From assembly GCF_014650455.1 (NCBI RefSeq), contig NZ_BMUZ01000020.1, forward strand, positions 24,138 through 88,137: DNA of 64,000 nucleotides, read 5' to 3'. The notes under the pieces were generated by a model. That model was not told the DNA's origin. It saw only the letters and a program-made list of their open reading frames with translations, and did not search any database. Shown here piece by piece: positions 54,601-60,708 of the stretch; the stretch's first letter is position 1; every line of letters starts with the position of its first letter. The position numbers were made by a program, and so were the translations under genes. This DNA is from Streptomyces xanthochromogenes (GTDB lineage Bacteria > Actinomycetota > Actinomycetes > Streptomycetales > Streptomycetaceae).

Positions 54601-57600
54601 CGCTTGCTGGAGGTGAGCCAGGACCGGTCGAGGGGTTCCTCGCCGTCCATGCGGCGGCGCAGGACGAGGATGTCGGTGACCACGTCCGTACCGGCGGAGC
54701 GGGCGAAGGCCTTGTTCGGCAGGCGTACGGCGCCCAGCAGGTCGGCCATCTCGGACAGCTCTTTGCGGGCCGTGGCGCTCTCGGCATCCAGGGTGTGCCG
54801 GGAGGTGATCAGTGCGACCACGCCGCCCGGCCGGGTCAGCGCCACCGACTTGATCAGGAAGTGGTTGTGCAGGCGGTGGCGGCCACGGTTGTGCCGGGGG
54901 TCGTACAGCGAGACCCGCGCGAAGGGCACATTGCCCACGACGCCGTCGAAGGAGCCGTCCGGGGCGACGGTGTCGGCGAACGATTCGTTCAGGACCGTCA
55001 CGCCGGGCGCCAGCAGCCGGGAGACGGCCGCGGACGTCGGGTCGATCTCGACACCCGTCAGCCGGGCCGACTCCGGCGCGGTGCCGAAGGTGACGCCCGC
55101 GCCGCTGCCGGGCTCCAGCACCTCACCGCCGTCGAACCCGAGGTCGGCCAGCGCCTGCCACAGGGCGGAGGTGATCTCCGGCGGCGTGTAGTGGGCGCTC
55201 AGCGTCGAGGCGGCCGCCGCCCGCCATTCGTCATCGTCGAGCAGCACCCGCAGCGGGTCACGCACCTCCGCGAAGGACTCCCAGCGGGCCGCGGCCGCCG
55301 CGTAGCCGCCCTCCCGCTCGCCGCCCGGCCCGAACACCGGATCGTTGGCTACGGGGCGCGCGGCGAAGATCTCGGGGACCGAGCCCCACCCCGACCAGCG
55401 GGCCAACACCCGCTGTTCGTCGGCGCTGGCCGGCCGCTTCTCCTCGCGCACCCGCTTGAGGACGCGGACCGCCTCCAGGTTGGCGGCGGCCTTGGCCCGC
55501 TCGCCCGCCGGGGCCAGGTCCTCCTGGGAGGCGGGCCGGAAGACTACCGGGGCAGCTCCGCGTCCCGGCTGTCCTCCTCCGGCTCCAGGAACACGATCTC
55601 CCTCAGCGCCTGATCCCGGGCCATCTGCTGAGCCGCCTTCAGCTTGCCCGCCCGCCGCCGGTGGTCCGTCTCCCGCATCGCTTCGCCCATCTTCTCCTCG
55701 GTCAGCTCCGCGATCCGTTCCTGCACGTCCGTCGCCAGACCCTGGAAGAACGCCTCCGCCTCCGGGTCCTCCATCTGCGACAGCTCCCGCGGCCGGTACG
55801 TCTCCCAGTGCCGACGGGCCGTCGTCGCGTACTCGCTCACTGTCTGCCTCTCCGTCCTGCGGTGACTCGGCACTCGCATTATCCGGCCCCAGCGGCTCCA
55901 GGCCGCGGGTCCCCATCAGCGCCACGAGGTCGTCCAGGGCGCGCAGCACGTTCGGACGGGCCCGCTTGGCCCGCTCCCGGGTCTTCTTGTCGTCGGAGTC
56001 CAGTTCCTCGTCGAGCCGGTCGACCAGGCGCCGTCCCATCTGCTCCAGCACCGGCAGCGTTCGCTCCGGCACGTCGAGAGCGTGCACCATGATCTTCTTG
56101 CCGGTCTCGTCCCACGACTGGGACCGCGAGGAGTCGGCCACCTGCGTGATCAGGTACTTCTCCGCCTCGCCCGACAGCGTCAGGTCGCTGAAATGGGTGG
56201 TGAGCTGGTCGACGAACGACGGGGGCAGCTCGACCGCCACGTAGGCGCCCCAGGTACGGGTGTCACGGGTCTGCGGGTCCTTCTCGTACTCCCCGATCAG
56301 CCAGCGCAGCGCATCGGTGCGCCACTCCTCCTCGCGGGTGATGTCCCGGCCGCGCCACAGCCGCGCCCGCCAGCCCGAGTAGTAGTCGGTGATCTCGCCG
56401 TAGTAGCGGTTGTCGATCCGGATTCTGGTGGTGCTGTTGTGGCCGTAGGTCTCCAGCCGAATCCGGCCGTCCGTCTCCAGCAGCGCCCTGAACGCCTTCT
56501 CGTCGCGCTGCTTGACCTCCTCGTGAAGAACGTGGCGGCGGGCCGTGAACACCTTCTCCACGCGGTCCTTGGCCGGGATCGAGCCCGCGAACTCGGTGTC
56601 GGACAGGCGTAGCCCGCGCAGGGCCTCCAGGGCCTCCGTCAGCTCGACGTCGTCGAGGCCTTCCGCCGGCGGCTGCTCTCCCCAGGCGTGCAGCCTGCGG
56701 TCGGCGATCTCCGCCCCCACCGCCGCCACCCGACCCCCGAAGGCGTCAGCAGCCTCCGGAGGCCGCTGATGACGGTCCTTGACCAGCTGGGCGCCCTCCG
56801 CCTGGAGGTCCTCGTCGGTGAGCTGCACGACCGGCGGCCGGGCCTCCAGCTCCGCCGCCGTACGCCCGGCCTGCTCGACGCGCAGCAGCGCGTCCCGCTC
56901 CCGGCGGGCCACCCCCAGCGGCGTACGGTCCTCATGGCCGTAGGGCCCGCGCCGCACGGTGGGCGCCAGCGCTTCCCGCTCCGCGGCGATCTCGCCGTCT
57001 TCCATCCCGGCCGGGTCGGGCCGGGTCTCCACCTGCGCGACCTCGCGCTTCTCGCGTTCCTGCTTCAGGGGGGCGATCTGCTCGTCGAGCCGTCGGCTGC
57101 GCGCACTGCCGTACGCGGCGCCGCGGCGCTCCTCGTGCAGCCGCTCCAGCTCTGCGGCGAGCACGCCGTCCGTCAGGTCCTGTGGGCTCAGCACCGGTGT
57201 GGCCGCCGGTGCCGGTGCGGCCGGAGCCTCCGGCGCGGCCGCCACGGCGGCCGCCGGGACCAGGACGGCGGCGCGGGCCGGGGCGGGGGCGGCGGGGGCG
57301 GCGGGGGCGAGGACGCCGCGCAGCCGGTCTTCGTCCGCCCGGATCTCCACCATGCGCCCCTGCGCGTACAGGGCCCGGGCCAGCCGGTCGACGCTCTGCG
57401 CCCGGGCGATGGCCCGGGTGGTGCCCGCCGTGACGTACGCCTTCGCGAAGCCGCTGTAGGTGAACCCCGCCGACCGCAGCAGGGCCTTCATGTCGGGCCA
57501 GTCGTCGGCGAACCTGTCCGTGCCGTGCACGATCGGCCGGTGGTCCAGGTAGTAGATCCACAGCCCGTCCCGGGCGCCAGGCTCCAGCTGGGCGATCCGG

Positions 57601-58289
57601 TGCTGCCATACCGCGTTCTGTACGAAGTCGTCCGAGCGCTGCCCGGAGATGCGCCGCCCGTCGCGCATCTCGCCGAGGAACGCGCTCTTACGCGTCTTCG
57701 GATCGAGCTTGCGCTCTCCCCGGGCGATCAGCAGCCCGTCAGGGTCGAAGACGGTGACCTTGTCCAGGGAGCTGTCGTAGGCGTACTCCTGCCCGCCGTC
57801 GGTCGGCCAGGCGGTCACGTCCGCCGGCGCCGTGCCCGCCCAGCGGGCGTCCGGGTCCCGGCCGCGGACCTGATCAAGCAGGCCGTACCCGTACGGCGAG
57901 CGAAGCCGGTCGATCAGGCCCTCGCTGGTCCAGTCGAACGGCTCCCCGGTCGCCGTGTCCCGCCACTGGTCGAGTGCCTCCGCCAGGGCGCGGGCCCGCG
58001 GCCCCTTGTCCTCGGGGTGGCGGTCCTCGTACTCCAGCATGAGCACGGGCTGTGCGGTGCCTGCGTGGAAGACGCCCCACCGGTGCCGCCCGGAGTCGGT
58101 GTAGCTCATTCGGGCGATGACCAAGTGCTCGCCGACCAGATCGACTTCGCTCGCGCGTTCCTCGCGCCGCCAGACGGTGGCCTTGCGGTTGGCCGCCTCG
58201 TCCTTCGTCTCCGCGATCCGGTAGGGGTCGCCTTCCTCAAGGCGCCAGTGGCGTCGCACGTCTTCCGGTGTCGCGAACCGTTCCCCCAT
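42699..58289 (-). CDS. giant polyvalent protein: N6-methyltransferase-like + SF2 helicase (DarB-like)
   Basis: One open frame of 5,196 codons from ATG 58289 (GGGGAGAAA upstream). Residues 1-780 are of unknown fold. After a poor linker (about 817-915) comes a SAM-dependent methyltransferase: HYTPPEIT near 1033, EPGSGAG near 1057, GNVPF near 1118 in place of NPPY/F. The helicase has Walker A VGAGKTG near 1730, DEAH near 1895, ATGTPLSN, and DGRALRQGNQNK near 2248. The remaining 2,900 residues hold metal-site-like CxxC segments, acidic linkers and a basic tail. QLGLF is at 3497-3501. The methylase-helicase order recalls phage P1 DarB, an antirestriction protein. Protection of incoming DNA is inferred. 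Confidence 0.85.
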   Translation of the reverse strand: MGERFATPEDVRRHWRLEEGDPYRIAETKDEAANRKATVWRREERASEVDLVGEHLVIARMSYTDSGRHRWGVFHAGTAQPVLMLEYEDRHPEDKGPRARALAEALDQWRDTATGEPFDWTSEGLIDRLRSPYGYGLLDQVRGRDPDARWAGTAPADVTAWPTDGGQEYAYDSSLDKVTVFDPDGLLIARGERKLDPKTRKSAFLGEMRDGRRISGQRSDDFVQNAVWQHRIAQLEPGARDGLWIYYLDHRPIVHGTDRFADDWPDMKALLRSAGFTYSGFAKAYVTAGTTRAIARAQSVDRLARALYAQGRMVEIRADEDRLRGVLAPAAPAAPAPARAAVLVPAAAVAAAPEAPAAPAPAATPVLSPQDLTDGVLAAELERLHEERRGAAYGSARSRRLDEQIAPLKQEREKREVAQVETRPDPAGMEDGEIAAEREALAPTVRRGPYGHEDRTPLGVARRERDALLRVEQAGRTAAELEARPPVVQLTDEDLQAEGAQLVKDRHQRPPEAADAFGGRVAAVGAEIADRRLHAWGEQPPAEGLDDVELTEALEALRGLRLSDTEFAGSIPAKDRVEKVFTARRHVLHEEVKQRDEKAFRALLETDGRIRLETYGHNSTTRIRIDNRYYGEITDYYSGWRARLWRGRDITREEEWRTDALRWLIGEYEKDPQTRDTRTWGAYVAVELPPSFVDQLTTHFSDLTLSGEAEKYLITQVADSSRSQSWDETGKKIMVHALDVPERTLPVLEQMGRRLVDRLDEELDSDDKKTRERAKRARPNVLRALDDLVALMGTRGLEPLGPDNASAESPQDGEADSERVRDDGPSALGDVPAAGAVADGGPGGGGVLPGSGDGRAGTDRGADRGEDGRSDAGDGPPAAGGQAEGGSADGPGSGAEGDRVPGAGGGQPGRGAAPVVFRPASQEDLAPAGERAKAAANLEAVRVLKRVREEKRPASADEQRVLARWSGWGSVPEIFAARPVANDPVFGPGGEREGGYAAAAARWESFAEVRDPLRVLLDDDEWRAAAASTLSAHYTPPEITSALWQALADLGFDGGEVLEPGSGAGVTFGTAPESARLTGVEIDPTSAAVSRLLAPGVTVLNESFADTVAPDGSFDGVVGNVPFARVSLYDPRHNRGRHRLHNHFLIKSVALTRPGGVVALITSRHTLDAESATARKELSEMADLLGAVRLPNKAFARSAGTDVVTDILVLRRRMDGEEPLDRSWLTSSKRAVGEHQLPVNDYFAAHPEHVLGTLASRMGAHGPEVAVDGDPDIGEALRTALRQVTDSAVLARRWYAPHPEGPHRPPLRLKPAADLQDFTGRLSADVEGKLWQTSGDGELVAVELPADQHAQLAALIDLKDLVRGLNELDRSGSDLALADAHRRLTKETYERYVAAHGALSRPRQQQNVTTQTGEGESVTGLTAWGYFLNDPQAYEVLALEMWEADSETVHVSEILDHAPAARRSVLGQHTDDAQQALDAVVAERGHVDLAHIAWMLQVDEDEARRRLARSVFTDPLTGELLYSADYLSGDVRTKLEIARQAALRDAAFRVNVAELERVQPREMLPGQFAVRLGAAWLPDDLVQEFFRTHLGDAHLTIQHSGNGNWHILKGRGLSEEDEIKHSAGGLSPLALLSRVLNGGSMTGRPHDDEEAARAVRVKAEEWRDAVEAWVLDDSVRAARAADVYNRQMNNRVIRDFTGSRPSLTGLDPDFTPYDHQLAAAARMAHERCLVLSHVVGAGKTGALALGMMAMKNTGQINKPMVAVPNYLVEQWEGEVRRLFPAARILTLTSADLADGKRDRMFQYVRANSFDLIIMSHSLFDSIPLSPEFYEFYNDEELRKLDAQILHERRREGKSISLKQLQERRQQHEESLKEKAAAVRTPGQVYMDDLGLDFFAIDEAHEYKNLAVRSKIPGARVAGSAKAQHLHAVLEWARRNKPTGPMGCLATGTPLSNAIGELHSLLLLANPDLLRSLGIEEFDAFATMYGKMVERLEMTVDGKGFKSVERFASFHSVNSLLRQLWLPVVDYKDEEDLGLPMPSIKGGEPELMLVPATTEQQALMEELGERYEAYHLGEVDKSEDNPLSINTDARVIALDPRLIDAQAEPGNKLRMLADRIAAKYHETKNDQYKDLRYKDLRPHPVPGALQMVFLNQGTPGGKNRGNFNAYQELKDLLVERDVPAEKIDFIHDASRADQRRKLTARANDGGSNVLIGSTQRMGKGLNAQNRAVALYHVDPDFRPADMKQKDGRALRQGNQNKVVEIVWVATENTFDSRMYGILATKAKGFDQLYKARLDAGSDEIQEVDEAIVPFEEAMAIISGNPYLIAQEDLRKKLRTLTLDQNNRATQRAIVFKKVQQLNKDIDTLTRDINRRGIVLPSLRPVLGDDFEITLGGVTYTAHKDAAVPLTSALVGVLEGLPEKGARNPDTVLGRLGGRDLVAVAFHQDGQEVPFVRVHLDGLPGSLHRFDAVELSTLKGETLLRRLTKTITEAPQRQTEDEGNLTAKQATRDELLVYSEQLRGQVPGLGRARERLSLVDGLVSAQIAVNKAGKPTKDESAAETEKRKQAIERRDGLQQQLDQFDATPPAEASTEAGEALLDLDELQPRDPGLLSPQQVESEAAILRAHIAVHGDPDGTAAARLAELQTSRAGKSLGQWMEGPETAPAPPADEVLADEEDDAPAPDGDGYGTADLFEMFGLTQPDRVPVSEAEPEAEPEPETPAGVPDGQMTVEEVQSEAAPAGPGDVAARGDGRVRLTSADGRLTFTLPEVPADAGIVQEAVDAYQRQLSEFTAVVETKNEQAAQTPTEQAEQLARWRRTFKGGNRLEPFRPLPSLRLTPRVDAPGLIPAEYDTGSWVTWRDGQSGERVTGQVTGPGPATNTWFVSTDRTGHTGEYHVLSRSGKKSSGYTYSLNGAATHLRPVDGPGQQLPLEALPEVDAVPARPVTSYADWLPTNGLAPVREPIPVAVGEMGPRFNPTEVAFDVVADGIPFVIRLSQNDETLTSTFVPRVESDGEVVVEFGPLDSRGEAVDFCTRVAREAREMADKPLYAQNRNYDFALAGEGVCGRCSLHLDDNDVKQLYRVDGGDADCIAHLHLRFRAAEDDIAVLARARRIWAVRTDPEPETVDTVLPAATEEAAEAATAPGLVAAVASQHPHEVARETLQGGNRITAVVSGGSIEWDGNAWGVPAPETATVTGTVFPGFRDYHWNATLLDAQILDQNGAELAAPDRVFIRNLPTRVQVIPSEHRDDLRPETRTVAEIRLGDLIAGGGARGEAVAELRFADRNRRGSVMAFSTRDAATGTGNGFALNLTDEVLVVPRERRAPQDVAAVFGRHGSHDQVASETRRTYDLHAAVAEVTTRVWPNGDTGPQDEIQTLSEAIGAIDAAARGVDAYRANAAAMEAANAAAAALFAATDGDVLNGYVGQPLHRLRQHLDVQAQRLHADVAHLIERAAAAPAANTNTADELTPPAREEQGAQHQPTERTREGDDVASHGTGQTEQLGLFGDSTEGPAETGKDSGAVPADELPAQSVTTAGGKEAQLQAALIEGETITAVPFTDRREPVAGWVLTTAGGHAFRLRPVSHSDPDEDHWQAGHDADGTYWWAVNDDWALKDMLARIREDSATRTRFASVWARYGHLTLQPPQFETTTDRVELEEGVFLIRRFGSIGLIASCRWGWEHLTDPDGAQGHTGEDWSRKGPDNRQYVAEWKVWHSAQEAIPAARLRVVAQVTDDMTGTPDAYCDASQPFVGKCSAKRSGARYSVAVDDDQGNERGCYTVCARCLSYRLLSDDAQQISYSHVESLARTLAKGDPKVGGLHWKQWPDRNAELAGQMLSAALDAGETAPWPARALTAQILAEACEAGDDRAMREARAEAKLAGGDANAQKRAADEAFAARQDRTALIARRGAPQAQTDPEAVAILGLAGWGTADGDAAPEPAEGATPRAVDVAALTVSPRVLNGEPSSYQFTVTGPGLTVGEYHISHDAQGRGARGIMWQAWWHGVEPSGRWDVISISSGEGESTALAAVAEHAASAGDVAAGFSAARRMHYDAGLWLLPEVGESEAIQYHPDGSWTITAETGAPYTVRYEWEGRTASGDLAPLLIEDQAGTLIASCTAVDSYMSAWAPMLDRLRLHATAAADGLQHATAVTLGGPTQEWVEAWCVCSWTERADVAGYADRVPAGDAMALAHRQEMSAAAGSPAAADLPELEVVLVDVDVPPPDSAGPYDADEEAQADIGRLGEAFARWDALLTVQRYYEADRQQRPDGAGSPTNPVAQLAAAYRDAEQSLRDGPAGSPDDLVRQVHTVAVWSGALEAVVDEDLRGPLRDVRAAATLLASRSQATVEAFEAELAALLVNPAEETVANTAPTEQVPAAVDDEQVAPESTTEPGSDEPVDDAGPAEPPAATKTTSAPETDDEPEALPEPPAAADTAADSDPEPDRAPDPQEPAVAVPDEGMHEARREASLLEQDRPRPTDGDQQTPEPGTAATPPQPDPDPTPASEAARDASEEPTMTTPPTPQTDAPAPDGQITEEPPAPQRYVDTVALAGDPDYRMRLSGLDGQPVDSGDVLRGDVVIATLHPGPEGGWFARLDAERLANDVTYLVDAPQDAAAQAAVMHSAFTGAPYGPAPGAAVGDETRQRVDVLRADLRDAAVRHRDAVTGAATRAYPDVGQNEHFQALVGHLDGLAAAVSDAHGSQQMTQHLDGVQGAVNAWGGALPNDPGHPERRQLAFPLAHLLYDARRMQDQVQATLAAMQAEREAARAEEAAAAAYREWQQLDAEVQQDALDARGEEDERRSADVDEGTAAATDAGPRQEGTESQSPEVPDSQTTDTARADARAAPVGTPADAPAAENPEGAAPSEGDGPAPDVAVNAIRQALEDALREQPEAGDLPLWTGPETPSANTAATEPPAGPMDIRAEFQAVLNAWDEHVPSANGTAQDLVAELDADLATLQRAFTEAVTPAAPTEPTTATTPADTTTEETAAAPVALQADAVNSALQQADTHTAELQDLPEWQKIQTVRGAVGHLVRVMRERAGEHFERLMGDNRISEFFRKVSINACEKIAGWAQAGADRLRRRDEGKGPDTPAADALRDVAYAASAYGPPGAGRSGPPPASRDTASVTVDIPAMRQIGEALARPLPGAKDGGTRVSAAAARGKSTTRGAAKKPSGSPKKKSSSGAEQAGHLRRSGTDQQQGHKPTQL
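44769..44785 (-). promoter_or_regulatory. internal ribosome site and ATG in the giant gene
   Basis: GGAGG precedes ATG 44771 by eight bases, in frame at residue 4507 (MTTPPTPQTDAPAPDG). Initiation here would give a 690-residue C-terminal product. The preceding 200 residues are acidic Pro/Glu linker, consistent with a former gene boundary. Confidence 0.45.
47829..47845 (-). promoter_or_regulatory. second internal ribosome site and GTG in the giant gene
   Basis: AAGGGG precedes GTG 47831, in frame at residue 3487 (VASHGTGQTEQLGLF), ten residues before the clamp-like QLGLF motif. It follows a Glu/Gln/Thr-rich linker. It may mark another fused gene boundary. Confidence 0.35.
55544..55840 (-). 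CDS. 98-aa protein nested in another frame of the giant gene
   Basis: GTG 55840 is preceded by GGAGAGG at ideal spacing, and the frame ends at TAG 55544-55546. The product is well-formed: RRHWETYRPRELSQMEDPEA, FFQGLATDVQERIAEL, then long charged helices. Third positions are G/C in about 92 of 98 codons. In the giant frame the same DNA gives Gly/Ala/Asp-rich junk. Small proteins beginning EY..AR.HW are, as I recall, common just before methylase-helicase genes on actinobacterial plasmids. Function unknown. Confidence 0.75.
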   Translation of the reverse strand: MSEYATTARRHWETYRPRELSQMEDPEAEAFFQGLATDVQERIAELTEEKMGEAMRETDHRRRAGKLKAAQQMARDQALREIVFLEPEEDSRDAELPR

Positions 58290-58711
58290 GCGCTTTCTCC
58301 CCGTGCCACGAATTCCCGTGGCACGTCAGCAAGCGCACGCCACGTTCTCCCCACGGGACCCTACCGACCAAGGTCAAAAACCTCGATCCAGATACGCCGG
58401 GGACAGTTCGGTGAATGCGGGCGTTTCCGAACACCGCCTTTGACCGCGCTTGGCCGAATTCACCGTTCTTTGTCAGTGGCGGTGGGTATCGTTTTTCGAG
58501 CAAGGCCACGCACAGGCCCAAGCCAGCCTCAGCCCATGACTGGGAGCGATCTGAGGCGAAGGTGCCAGGACCACACGGTCCCAGCGCATCAGTGCGACGA
58601 GAGCACCACCGGTCCGTCCAACGGGCCTTCCGTATGCCCGCGCAGCTCACCACGTTCTTGCTCGCGTGCATCGGGTCATGGGTAACCGCTGCACGCCGAC
58701 GAGGAGAACTC
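58290..58711. promoter_or_regulatory. divergent control region of the giant gene
   Basis: No gene is seen in this gap. CGTGCCACG (58302-58310) and CGTGGCACG (58317-58325) form an inverted repeat 13 bp upstream of the giant gene's ATG, over its leader. Further repeats are GTTCGG/CCGAAC (58406-58411, 58427-58432) and CGGTGAAT/ATTCACCG (58410-58417, 58458-58465). These are candidate operators. Confidence 0.45.
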
Positions 58712-59752
58712 GTGGTCAAGAAGCACGGGAAGAAGCAGCGCGCCAAGAAGCGCCAGGACCGCACCGGAGCCGCGTACAGCTCCGCGGCCGCCGGCACCAC
58801 CCACACGCACAACCCGCTCCCGGACCTGAGCGCCCTGCCGCTCGTGCCGCACGGCAGCTGGAGGGTCCTGGATCTCGACCTCGCCGCCCGCTTGGTCGCC
58901 GCCTGCCGGGCCGGGTGCCAGCCGTGCCAGCAGACGTTGATCCCGAAGGTCGTGAAGGAGAACCGGGCGACGCTCGCCGCGCTCGCCGGAGCCGTCTACG
59001 GCGCCGTCCCCACCGCCGGGTTCGCCGCCTCCGACACGACCCGGCAGTGGGCCCCCCTGGCCCGTACGGCCATGCAGGCCGGGAGCGGTGACGAGGCGTT
59101 CGCCGCCGTCGACGCGATGGACGAGGCCGCCGCGGCCGCGCTCCTGGACGATGCGCTCGACCACTGGGCGATGGGGGACGGCCCCGTCCTGGCGGAAGCC
59201 GTCCGGAAGGTCTCCGAGGGCGCCTCGCGGCGCGGGACCAACGACCCGACGGACGCCTTCCGGGCGGCCGGGATCGACGTCGTCACCCTGGACGACCTGG
59301 ACCTGGGCGACGTCGACGCCTACCACCTCGCGGAGAACTACGGGGTGTTCGTCGGGCAGACGACGACCCCCGACGGGCAGCCCCTGCCAATGCTCACCCT
59401 CTACCCGGAGAGCGAGGGCGCCGGGATCGAGGACCTGGAGGCCCGCACCGACTGGGACCACTGGGGGCTGCACGGCATGCCGGACGTGGACCCGTCCTGG
59501 CGCCTGCGCGCCACCATCGCCGACCGCTCCCTGAGCGGACTGGTCCACGTCGACGACGACGGCCAGGACGACATCGAGCTGTGGCGGGCGGCCCAGACCG
59601 TGAGCCTGCCCGCGGACTGGTGGGGCCTGCTCGACCGGGCCCAACACGTCCTGGTGGTCGGCCCCGTCAATGAAGCCGACCACCAGGCTCTCCAGGCCGC
59701 CGGCGACGCGGGCGAACTGCTCGCCGTCATCGCACGAGTGAGCTTCCACTGA
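58712..59752 (+). CDS. hypothetical plasmid protein (346 aa)
   Basis: GTG 58712 follows GAGGAG at 58701-58706. The N-terminus is very basic (KKHGKKQRAKKRQDRTGAAY), a start I have seen on several actinobacterial plasmid proteins of unknown role. A four-Cys-poor helical domain (CRAGCQPCQQTL) and an acidic beta-rich C-terminal half (DDLDLGDVDAYHLAENYG) follow. Its stop overlaps the next ATG. Confidence 0.75.
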   Translation: MVKKHGKKQRAKKRQDRTGAAYSSAAAGTTHTHNPLPDLSALPLVPHGSWRVLDLDLAARLVAACRAGCQPCQQTLIPKVVKENRATLAALAGAVYGAVPTAGFAASDTTRQWAPLARTAMQAGSGDEAFAAVDAMDEAAAAALLDDALDHWAMGDGPVLAEAVRKVSEGASRRGTNDPTDAFRAAGIDVVTLDDLDLGDVDAYHLAENYGVFVGQTTTPDGQPLPMLTLYPESEGAGIEDLEARTDWDHWGLHGMPDVDPSWRLRATIADRSLSGLVHVDDDGQDDIELWRAAQTVSLPADWWGLLDRAQHVLVVGPVNEADHQALQAAGDAGELLAVIARVSFH

Positions 59753-59955
59753 TGGCCCGCCGTGAGCGCCGCCCCCGCCAGCACCTGCCCGGGATCGCCG
59801 ACCTCCGCATCGCGGCCGACGAGACCACTACTGCCCTGGTCGTCGAAGCCCTGCGCCGGGAGTTCAGCATCACCGACCCCGAGCCGTACGACAGCGGATA
59901 CAGCTACCTCCGGCTCGACACCGGCAACACCGCCGCCGACCCGGACGACGACTGA
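59752..59955 (+). CDS. small hypothetical protein (67 aa)
   Basis: ATG 59752 overlaps the previous stop (TGATG), so it is coupled. A basic N-terminus (ARRERRPRQHLPG) and an acidic end (DTGNTAADPDDD). One helix-strand core (ALVVEALRREFSI). Function unknown. Confidence 0.65.
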   Translation: MARRERRPRQHLPGIADLRIAADETTTALVVEALRREFSITDPEPYDSGYSYLRLDTGNTAADPDDD

Positions 59956-60087
59956 CCCGCCTCATCTCCGGTCGGAAAACAGGAACTTGCCCAGGCCAGG
60001 GACACACAGCCCCGGTGCCGTCCGGCGCGCACGCACCCGCACCACGGGAGCGCTGACCGCGCCGGGCGGTGCCGGGGGAGCGGGGGC

Positions 60088-60111
60088 CTGGGGGGCGGCG
60101 AAGCCCCCCAG
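60088..60111 (+). terminator. GC-rich hairpin after the 59752 gene
   Basis: CTGGGGGGC (60088-60096) pairs with GCCCCCCAG (60103-60111). It resembles the hairpins that follow the genes ending at 7124 and 13534. Confidence 0.55.
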
Positions 60112-60153
60112 CAGCCACCGACCCCAGCCCGGGCGCATCGAGGAGACCCGCAG

Positions 60154-60708
60154 ATGCACCAGGAAGTGAACCCCCCAGAGTCCCCGCCCGGCGCCAGCAC
60201 CGACGGCGTGGTCTGGCTCCGTCCCGAGTACCAGGGCCGCCAGGGCGAGTTGGTGACGCTGGCCGCCGGCGCCCGGCTCGTCGGCGTCAGTGCGGCCGCC
60301 GTCTCGAACTGGCAGAACCGGTACCCGGAGACGTTCCCCCGGCTCGCGCTGCTCACCGGCCCGCCGCACAAGCGGACCAAGTGGGTGGTCACCGTCGAGC
60401 TGGTCGGCTTCGCCCGCGACCAGCGCACCCGGGAGCGCGACCGGTCCGGCCCCCGCAGTCCGCAGCGCCCGGGCGCCGAGATCGCGGCGGAGCAGACGGC
60501 GCACTACGAGGAGGTGCTGCGCACGCTCACCGAACGGGAGGACCGCCAGGCCAAGGCCCTGGCCCGCACCCGGGCCGCCAAGCGCGCGGCCGACCAGAAG
60601 CTCGCCCGGGCCCGCGCCCGGCTCGCCGCCGAGGTCGACGCCGTCGCTCGACTCGGCACCCAGAGGGACCACCGCACGATGACCACCGAGGAGGAGTGCC
60701 GACCGTGA
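60154..60708 (+). CDS. HTH plus coiled-coil DNA-binding protein
   Basis: A 184-aa protein from ATG 60154. Residues 35-80 form a helix-turn-helix (LAAGARLVGVSAAAVSNWQNRYP). The second half is a long charged coiled coil (EEVLRTLTEREDRQAKAL, then RAKRAADQKLARARARLA). The layout resembles KfrA-like plasmid proteins. It is coupled by GTGA overlap to the exonuclease gene. Confidence 0.75.
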   Translation: MHQEVNPPESPPGASTDGVVWLRPEYQGRQGELVTLAAGARLVGVSAAAVSNWQNRYPETFPRLALLTGPPHKRTKWVVTVELVGFARDQRTRERDRSGPRSPQRPGAEIAAEQTAHYEEVLRTLTEREDRQAKALARTRAAKRAADQKLARARARLAAEVDAVARLGTQRDHRTMTTEEECRP

